DNA of 48,508 nt from Roseovarius spongiae (GTDB taxonomy: Bacteria > Pseudomonadota > Alphaproteobacteria > Rhodobacterales > Rhodobacteraceae): positions 1 to 48,508 of the forward strand of contig NZ_RAPE01000010.1 in assembly GCF_003651245.1 (NCBI RefSeq). Direction: 5' to 3'. The notes under the pieces are model-generated. The model saw only the letters and a list, made by a program, of their open reading frames with translations, did no database searches and was not told where the DNA came from. Shown here piece by piece: positions 43,210 through 48,508 of this stretch. The number at the start of each line of letters is the position of its first letter. Position 1 is the first letter of the stretch. Position numbers and translations under genes: made by a program.

Positions 43210-43671
43210 ATGTTTCGAAAGATAATGGCGATTTCACCCCTGTTCGCTGCCGGACTGGCAACGATCCTTTCAGCTCAATCGGAGGATGCCGGCGGTGACC
43301 GGCCACGTGTCAACACCCGGATGCATGGTGCAGCTGCTGGCGCGTCGGCACCAAATCCCGACTCTATCGTTGTGCCGGAAACCCTGAGCGGCCCTGCCTA
43401 TTTTGGTCAGATCGCGTTCGAGGACAGCTGCGCCTCCTGCCACGGCGAGAATGGCGCGGGCGGCACCGGCAAGGGCCCGCCGCTTGTCCATCCGATCTAC
43501 GAGCCGGGTCACCATCCGGACGGCGCCTTCCTGCGGGCCGCGACGACCGGCGTGCAGTCGCATCACTGGAATTTTGGCGACATGCCTCCCGTCGAAGGGA
43601 TCACCGAGGACACGGTCGCCCTGATCGCGACATACATTCGCGAATTGCAACGGGCCAACGGGATCGAGTGA
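43210..43671 (+). CDS. Cytochrome c with HHWNFGDMP motif (copy 2)
   Basis: A 153-residue exported cytochrome c with signal peptide or anchor (SPLFAAGLATILSA), heme site CASCH, then KGPPLVHPIYEPGHH, SHHWNFGDMPPVEG and IRELQRANGIE. From the heme site on it matches the cytochrome at 18726 closely, so the two are paralogues. It stands among decayed genes but is itself intact; AGGAAAAGG lies 9 bases before the ATG. The stop overlaps the next (broken) frame as GTGA. Confidence 0.9.
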   Translation: MFRKIMAISPLFAAGLATILSAQSEDAGGDRPRVNTRMHGAAAGASAPNPDSIVVPETLSGPAYFGQIAFEDSCASCHGENGAGGTGKGPPLVHPIYEPGHHPDGAFLRAATTGVQSHHWNFGDMPPVEGITEDTVALIATYIRELQRANGIE

Positions 43672-44769
43672 CAGGAACCCGCAGCGAACATCCGATGCAG
43701 TTCCCGGGCCCGGTCGTGCTGATCGGCGGCAATGGCGATATCGGCAAGCGGCTGGTGCCAATGCTGCTCGATCACTTGGCGTGCCCCATCCTGCTGGTGT
43801 CGCGCAACGCCGGAACAAGCCATGAAACGGTAGAGGCGCTGCAGCTCGATATCGCGGCCGAAGATGCCACCTACAAGCTGCCACCCGGTGCGACGGTCGT
43901 GAATCTGATCCAGGCGAAGCCACCAGCGGTTGCGGCCTAGCTAGGTTGTCCGAACCGGCGGGATATTTCTGGACACCTCGGTCACACCCGACTATGTGCG
44001 CGCGCTTCGCCAAGCGATGGCGGATGCCGGCGGTCCGGGAACGGGCGTCCTCTGCGTCGGCATCGCGCCGGGACTCAGCACGTTGATGGCCGCCGATACC
44101 GCGGCTGCTGAAGGAACCGAACTCGTCGATATCGGCGTGGAACTGGGCATGGGCCGCCACTACGGCAGTACAGCTACGGAATGATCCATCAATGCGCTTG
44201 GTGCGGGGTATCGACTTTCCGGCAACGAGAACCGAAAAGTGCGGCCCGAAGATATCAGGCACCATTTCGCTTTCGGGCAGAACGAGCGCGGGCGGCCAAC
44301 GCTCGCGGTCGGCTTTCCCGTGGACGGCATCGCAGAATATCCTGGGGGTGCCGCGCCGCCTCTCGTCCGTAGCTTCCTTGCGCTCGATCCTCCCTGCATG
44401 AGGCGCCTTGTCGGCCTGCTCCTGCGTTTCGGCCTTGGCCCGATGTTGGCACGGCGCAAGCGCGGGCTGACGCGATTCCTGATGCGATCGCCCGAAATCG
44501 GACAGGCACGCACCCGCATCGCGGTCAAGGCGCATGACGCAAACGGTGAGGTTTCGGCATCGCGCTACTTTACCGGCGGTGATCAGGCCGACGTGACGGC
44601 AGCAATGATCCTGGCGACGATCCGCAGGGTGCACGCGTCGGTGCCGGTACCGGGCGCGACGTCCATCTCCGATCATTCACTGGCTCAGGCGCTCGACGAT
44701 CTACGCGCCCTATTGCCCGGCATGTCGATTGAGGCCTGGTCGACTGCAGGACAAGGGCCCTCGTCATGA
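43668..44769 (+). pseudogene. NAD(P)-binding saccharopine dehydrogenase-like gene, broken
   Basis: The first frame (to 43940) begins with a Rossmann motif VVLIGGNGDIGKRLVPMLLD. It is broken by seven extra bases (TAGCTAG, 43938-43944); removing them joins PAVAA to VVRTGGIFLDTSVTPDYV in the next frame. That frame stops at TGA (44182-44184), where a TGG would give ATEWSINALGAGY, and then continues to 44769. With two repairs it makes one protein of about 365 residues. The lesions look recent, because the rest of the frame is clean. Confidence 0.82.
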
Positions 44770-44896
44770 AGCGCTGAAAACACTCTACGGCATGATTGAG
44801 TTCCTGTCAGTCTGACGAAGAACACTCGGATGGCGGGTAGCATGACCACCGACCCAATGGGGCGCATGACGGAAGGGGCGAGCCGGTCTGCGCCCG

Positions 44897-45544
44897 TCAG
44901 GACGTTTGCCACCAGATCAGCAGTTTCGCAAATGCGGTCAGGGCCAGGACCGAGAATGAGAAGAATGCTACCGCGACCAGCACCAGTCCTAATCGTCCTG
45001 GAAGCCTGTGGGCAAGCCCCCCGAGCGTTCTGGAATACTCGATGGCCATGACATAGAGCGGCAACGCGCTGATCAGCGTCGCATAGAGATAGGCCCCGGA
45101 GATGTTTTCGAAGAATATCGAGCGCACCAGCGTCGGCGCTACGACCCGGAGGGCGGTTGCACGGCTTCCCCCGAAGGATCCGAACAGATCGGCCGAGAGG
45201 ACATAGATCACCGCATGCAACACGATAACTCCAACGATGCGGACGGGTAGATCGACCAGAAGGACAAGCCTGATCCCGTAGGTCTGACTGGGCTTTGCCA
45301 CGATCAAGGCGAACAAGAAGAAGCTCACATAATTGACTACAAACACGACGGGCAGACCGTTGGTCACGACCTGCCTTGAAAACCTGCTGAGGGGGAGGCC
45401 GCCACCAATCAACATGCCGCCGAAACCGGGGGTCATCGCAACGTAGATCATGACAGCTGGTATCAGGCTGAGGACGCTGAAGACGAGCGTATTCCATGTA
45501 AAACGCACCGCCGGCATGTCGATCGCAAAGTATTTTTTCATCAT
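44897..45544 (-). CDS. Six-helix membrane protein of unknown family
   Basis: A 215-residue hydrophobic protein with about six predicted helices, for example TLVFSVLSLIPAVMIYVAM, LPVVFVVNYVSFFLFALIV, LPVRIVGVIVLHAVIYVL and VLVAVAFFSFSVLALTAFA. A loop after helix 4 has FGSFGGSRATALRVVAPTLV. I recognise no family. A start one codon later is equally possible. It is intact, between a pseudogene and IS remnants, so its context says little. Confidence 0.6.
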   Translation of the reverse strand: MMKKYFAIDMPAVRFTWNTLVFSVLSLIPAVMIYVAMTPGFGGMLIGGGLPLSRFSRQVVTNGLPVVFVVNYVSFFLFALIVAKPSQTYGIRLVLLVDLPVRIVGVIVLHAVIYVLSADLFGSFGGSRATALRVVAPTLVRSIFFENISGAYLYATLISALPLYVMAIEYSRTLGGLAHRLPGRLGLVLVAVAFFSFSVLALTAFAKLLIWWQTS

Positions 45545-45590
45545 TGGTGGTATTCCACGGATTGTGTGAGAGGTGGTTTAGGGTAAGGGT

Positions 45591-46012
45591 TCATAACCAG
45601 AAAATGACCACGGCAGCCAAGGCACATGCGGACAGGAAGATCTTCGGGCACCTGTCATAACGAGTGGCGATCCGTCGCCAGTCTTTGAGGCGAGCGAAGC
45701 TGTTCTCGATCTTGTGGCGCTTCCGATAGCGTGCCTCATCTTGCGGGATCGCGAACTTGCGGCCTTTGCGCGACGGGATGCAGGGCGTAATCCCCTTGTC
45801 TTCAAAGGCTTCGCGATACCAATCGGCATCATAGCCTCGATCTGCCAGCAGATGTTTGGCGGACGGCAGAGCATCCAGAAGCGCCCGCGCACCGATGTAG
45901 TCACTGCGCTGGCCCGCGGTCAGAAACATCCGAAGCGGGCGGCCTGCCGCGTCTTTGACCGCGTGCAGTTTCGAGTTCATCCCGCCTTTGGTGCGCCCGA
46001 TCAGGCGGCCAC
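45591..46012 (-). pseudogene. IS5-family (IS427-type) transposase fragment
   Basis: The C-terminal part of an IS427-group transposase: IGRTKGG, NSKLHAVKDAAGRPLRMFL, LLADRGYDADWYREAF, KGITPCIPSRKGR, and RHKIENSFARLKDWRRIATR ending VIFWL. The N-terminal orfA and its part of the catalytic domain are missing: homology stops near 46012. The C-terminal DDE residues (D in LADRGYD, E in KIENSF) remain. Inactive relic. Confidence 0.87.
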
Positions 46013-46103
46013 GCGCCCTTTATGGATGGCCCGCCCCTCCCGCCGACGCCGGTGTAGGCTGTCGGTATTCGGAAATAGAAGGAACGGACCATGAGCATAA
46101 TGA

Positions 46104-46346
46104 TTTCTCGGCATCGATCTGGACAAGAACAGCTGTAGCATCGTCGGCCTCGATGCAAATGGAACGGTGATCGTGCGGCGGCGGATGCACCGGCACGGGG
46201 TGGTGGCGTTCGCGGCGAAGCTTCCGTCCTGTGCGATGGCGATGGAAGCATGCCGCGGCGCCCATCATATGGGCCGGTCGCTGGCGGCGCTGGGACACGA
46301 GACCCGGTTGATGTCGCCGGAATATGTGCGGCCTTACGTTAAGTAA
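46104..46346 (+). pseudogene. IS110-family transposase N-terminal fragment
   Basis: An 80-codon open frame without its own start: FLGIDLDKNSCSIVGLDANG, then AMAMEACRGAHHMGRSLAALG and RLMSPEYVRPYVK before TAA. It is the N-terminal DEDD domain of IS110 transposases, with D in GIDLDKN and E in MEAC. The family normally continues PYVKRGKTDAADAEA; the break falls exactly after PYVK, where other DNA begins. Upstream stops exclude a native start. Confidence 0.85.
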
Positions 46347-46509
46347 TGGAGAGGTGGTCATTACTTCACTAATCATCAGGTGGCCATAATGCGAAGGAAC
46401 GTGGGACAGGCGTATGAAATCCCCGCATTTCTGCCGCTAATCGACGGCTTTGCTCCGCATTATTTTCGGACGAACCTCTGCGTTCGTTTGACCAGCGGAG
46501 TAGCCAGCA

Positions 46510-47655
46510 ATGACAAAACCCGATCGCGAAGTAATCACTGAACTCGAAACCGTACTGACCAGCCAAGAATACAGCCCGGTGGTGGTCAGGAATTACTGCG
46601 CCTATGCGCGCGGCTTCCTTGACCATCTTGCACAGCGGAACATCCCGGTCGCGGATACAACCGAAGCCCAAGTAGAGCATTACCTGCGCGAAACGGTCGC
46701 GCTGTTCCAGCGTCGTCACGGCCGCCTTCCCGGTCCGCGCTGGCACCAGATTCCGTGCGCGGGCATTCACGCGCTGCTGCGGCCTGTGCAGGGCCGCTGG
46801 CCGCCGGCTCCAAATGCGGCCTGTGCGGCCGACGCGTTGCGATTTACGATCTGCGACGAGTACGAAGCCTGGCTTCTCGATGAGCGCGGACATGCCCGGC
46901 CCAGCATCAATGCGCTTCTATGGGAGGCTCGACACTTCCTGGTCTGGCACTTTGAGCGATGCGGTGCCGAGTGCCTGATGGATCTCAGCGTCGGCGACAT
47001 CGACCGCTATATGGACCTGCGTGCGTTGAAGCTGACGCGCAGCTCGCTGAAATCTGTCGCGGAGCGGGCTTCGCTCGCTGCTGCGTCATCTCCATAGGGC
47101 GGGCAACATTGCGACCGACCTGTCGCCGCATATCATCGCGCCGTTGCTCTACGCCTATGAAGGGGTGCCCTTGATCCTGGAACGAGGCTAGATCGCCGCG
47201 GTACTGGAACGTGCGAGGGCGGACAAGACACCGGCGGGGCTGCGGGACCATGCGATCTTGCAACTGCTTGCAACCTATGGGCTGCGGTCAGAAGAAATCC
47301 GCAATCTGCGGATCGAGGACATCGACTGGCGGAGCGAAACCATCTGCGTCCGTCACAGCAAAACGGGAGCCTGCTCGTTCCTGCCCCTGATGGCGCCAGC
47401 GGGCGAGGCCGTTCTCGCTTACTTGCGTTCGGGACGACCAGCGACCGATGTCAGGGAAATCTTCATCCGCACGTGCGCACCCTATCGCAAACTCGAGAAA
47501 CTATACAGTCTGGTTCGACGGCGGCTCTGCGATGCCGGCATCAAGCCGCCAGGCAAATGCGGGCCGCACATCTTCCGCCATGCGCGTGCGGTCGAGATTC
47601 TGCTCACGTCAGTTCCGCAAAAAGTCATCGGCGACCTTTTGGGGCATCGCGCTTG
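46510..47655 (+). pseudogene. Tyrosine recombinase (integrase), broken
   Basis: The N-terminal SAM-like half (SQEYSPVVVRNYCAYARGFL and on) is in one frame to about 47060. A one-base shift near GAGCGGGCTT then moves to another frame (RSLLRHLHRAGNIATDLSPH). An in-frame TAG at 47189 interrupts it before the catalytic domain: ATYGLRSEEIRNLRIEDIDW (first Arg), HIFRHARAVEIL (His-X-X-Arg) and GDLLGHR. The reading departs from the family after GHR, so the nucleophile tyrosine is lost. It belongs to the phage-type integrases found in multi-integrase transposons. Inactive relic. Confidence 0.85.
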
Positions 47656-47846
47656 CCGCTCACGCCGGAGCGGTTGGCGGCGATACCGACGGAGGCCGAG
47701 GTTATCGCGTGGCTCTCAGTTGTTGCCGCAACAGCAACCATCCGATTTTGTAACGGGCGCTTTAACGGATGTCTGATGTTCCGGTCGGGCATCAACATCG
47801 CGGCTGGTTTCACGTCCGCCGCAACATCCTCCGGATTTGGTGGTTT
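47656..47846. other. Intergenic remnant, no assignable gene
   Basis: Between the integrase relic and the candidate IS66 end there is a short open stretch (frame reading LPLTPERLAAIPTEAEVIAW) that I cannot assign. It may be the start of the protein that follows the integrase in its parent element, joined here by deletion. No promoter or repeat was recognised. Confidence 0.3.
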
Positions 47847-47862
47847 GTAACCGCCCGGTTAC
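47847..47862. repeat. Inverted repeat at the candidate IS66 end
   Basis: GTAACCG (47847-47853), two bases, CGGTTAC (47856-47862). The first eight bases match the other IS66 end (GTAAGCGC) at seven positions, so 47847 may be the outer end of the split element. The stop codon of the 99-residue gene lies within it. Confidence 0.45.
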
Positions 47863-48158
47863 AACCGCAGGTCTTTTTCCTTGACGCGGGCAATGATGTC
47901 TTGGTCCGAGACGAAGTCTTCGAGGAACCTATTCCAGTCCTGCGAGGAGCGCCTTGCGTCGGCGAGCATGTCTGTCAGCTCTTCGATCCCGTCGTCAGTC
48001 AGCGCCGTGATTGTCTCGTCTTGGCCAGTGTAGACGCTGACGATGGCGCCATAGGTCAGGTTGTCGTCATTCCAGACAATGGCCTCCAGGAGGTCCAGGG
48101 TCTCACCCAACATCCTGGCGACGTAGTCGAGAGTATAGACATGGGTCACTGCAGCCAT
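47859..48158 (-). CDS. Small protein downstream of IS66 tnpC, unknown
   Basis: A 99-residue acidic protein: MAAVTHVYTLDYVARMLGET, then EAIVWNDDNLTYGAIVSVY and EELTDMLADARRSSQDWNRF. The start overlaps the tnpC stop (TGATG, 48160-48156), so it is translated with the transposase and likely belongs to the element as a passenger or accessory gene. I recognise no domain. The longer frame upstream is inside tnpC. Confidence 0.65.
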   Translation of the reverse strand: MAAVTHVYTLDYVARMLGETLDLLEAIVWNDDNLTYGAIVSVYTGQDETITALTDDGIEELTDMLADARRSSQDWNRFLEDFVSDQDIIARVKEKDLRL

Positions 48159-48376
48159 CAGGCAGCCTCGGCCTGCGGGGTGGACTTTGGCACCCAATTC
48201 CAAGGCAGCAACTCGTCGAGGCGGTTGGCCTTGTGATCGTGGATCCGGTCGAGGACGTCAGCAAGGTAGGCCTGTGGATCCTGGTCATTCATCTTCGCGC
48301 TCTCGATGAGCGTCATTGCCCGCGCCAGGGTTTCGCCGCCCGTGTCCGATCCGGCAAACAGCCAGTTCTTTCGTCC
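48158..48376 (-). pseudogene. tnpC: C-terminal fragment of IS66 transposase TnpC
   Basis: Read on the minus strand from 48376: GRKNWLFAGSDTGGETLARA, then MTLIESAKMNDQDPQAYLAD and HDHKANRLDELLPWNWVPK, the conserved IS66 C-terminal domain, ending at TGA 48160-48158. It begins exactly where the fragment at 121-1479 stops (IAVG), so 453 + 71 residues rebuild one 524-residue TnpC of normal length. On the other side of 48376 is unrelated sequence. Confidence 0.9.
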
Positions 48377-48508
48377 TATGCCCAGTTCCCGTTCATTCTG
48401 CCCATGTCGGGCAGGTCTATCGGGTTCATTATCGATGGCATGCCTATTTTGGCGCGGACGTGAGGGTTTTCCGGACCCTCAATCGCGGTGATGGCCAACA
48501 TGTCGGTC
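48376..48508 (-). CDS. Unidentified ORF end at the window edge (partial)
   Basis: On the minus strand the frame is open from the window edge to TAG at 48378-48376, reading MLAITAIEGPENPHVRAKIG and ending MGRMNGNWA. I do not recognise it. A plus-strand frame here is also open for 70 codons (ending DGMPILART), so coding direction is unsure. It is the DNA that interrupts the IS66 transposase on the right side. Confidence 0.25.
   Translation of the reverse strand, partial: TDMLAITAIEGPENPHVRAKIGMPSIMNPIDLPDMGRMNGNWA
48461..48481. terminator. Hairpin near the right window edge
   Basis: TGAGGGT (48461-48467) and ACCCTCA (48475-48481) flank a seven-base loop TTTCCGG. It could be a terminator or part of a mobile-element end; it lies in unassigned DNA. 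Confidence 0.35.

Noticed and set aside
46356..46364. Shared end of a mobile element: TGGTCATTA at 46356 and on the minus strand near 120
   Set aside because: A nine-base match is expected by chance at this window size and the following bases differ.

Overview
The window is GC-rich DNA whose proteins read like those of a marine alphaproteobacterium of the Rhodobacteraceae (Roseobacter-type). This is judged by eye from protein resemblance and gene order; no search was run. Its gene content is that of a copper-resistance island or plasmid segment: about 44 kb of copper handling, periplasmic redox and cytochrome c maturation genes, with mobile-element debris at both ends.

Layout. 1-2382: truncated IS66 element. 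2412-10189: a compact complex I-like membrane module in the order nuoA, a chimeric NuoB/NuoD-like gene, nuoH, J, K, L, M, N, all on the minus strand and mostly overlapping by 1-10 bases or separated by 1 base. 10313-14660: DUF305 membrane protein, small ion channel, cueR and the Cu(I) ATPase gene copA on the same strand, so copA to nuoN is one unbroken minus-strand run. 14802-19794: copZ-like chaperone, then a minus-strand set of DsbA/ScsC-like thioredoxin, cytochrome c, multicopper oxidase, cupredoxin, small secreted protein, a second cytochrome c and an L,D-transpeptidase. 19966-26114 (plus): small membrane protein, lipoprotein, DsbA-like, ScsB/DsbD-like reductase, CDF-family transporter, ATC-hydrolase-like protein, EamA transporter. 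26151-32675 (minus): ccmIHGF, beta-propeller, SHOCT protein, second cupredoxin. 32893-38148: small secreted protein, PcoA-type oxidase, CopB, and a CopRS-type two-component system. 38332-42834: EF-hand proteins, DUF302, TVP38, lgt, a methyltransferase and several very small ORFs. 42863-48508: decayed genes (copA fragment, NAD-binding protein, IS5, IS110, integrase) around an intact cytochrome c and a membrane protein, ending in the C-terminal piece of an IS66 transposase.

How it works together (inference). At least seven CueR-type promoter dyads (TTGACC, CCTTCC-N6/7-GGAAGG half-sites, 19-base spacer) precede copA, copZ, the DUF305 gene, the L,D-transpeptidase operon, the small membrane protein/ScsB operon, the second cupredoxin and the TVP38/lgt operon. 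Cytosolic Cu(I) sensed by CueR would therefore switch on export (CopA), periplasmic oxidation (two oxidases), copper carriers (cupredoxins), thiol repair (ScsB/DsbA-like), cytochromes and possibly their maturation (Ccm). The two-component system would respond to periplasmic copper.

Most unusual points. (1) The Nuo-like module has no redox subunits; a fused NuoB-like/NuoD-like protein that has lost the cluster-binding cysteines and the quinone histidines sits where nuoBCD should be, directly downstream of copper genes. (2) The IS66 transposase fragments at the two window ends are exactly complementary: 453 + 71 residues rebuild one 524-residue protein.
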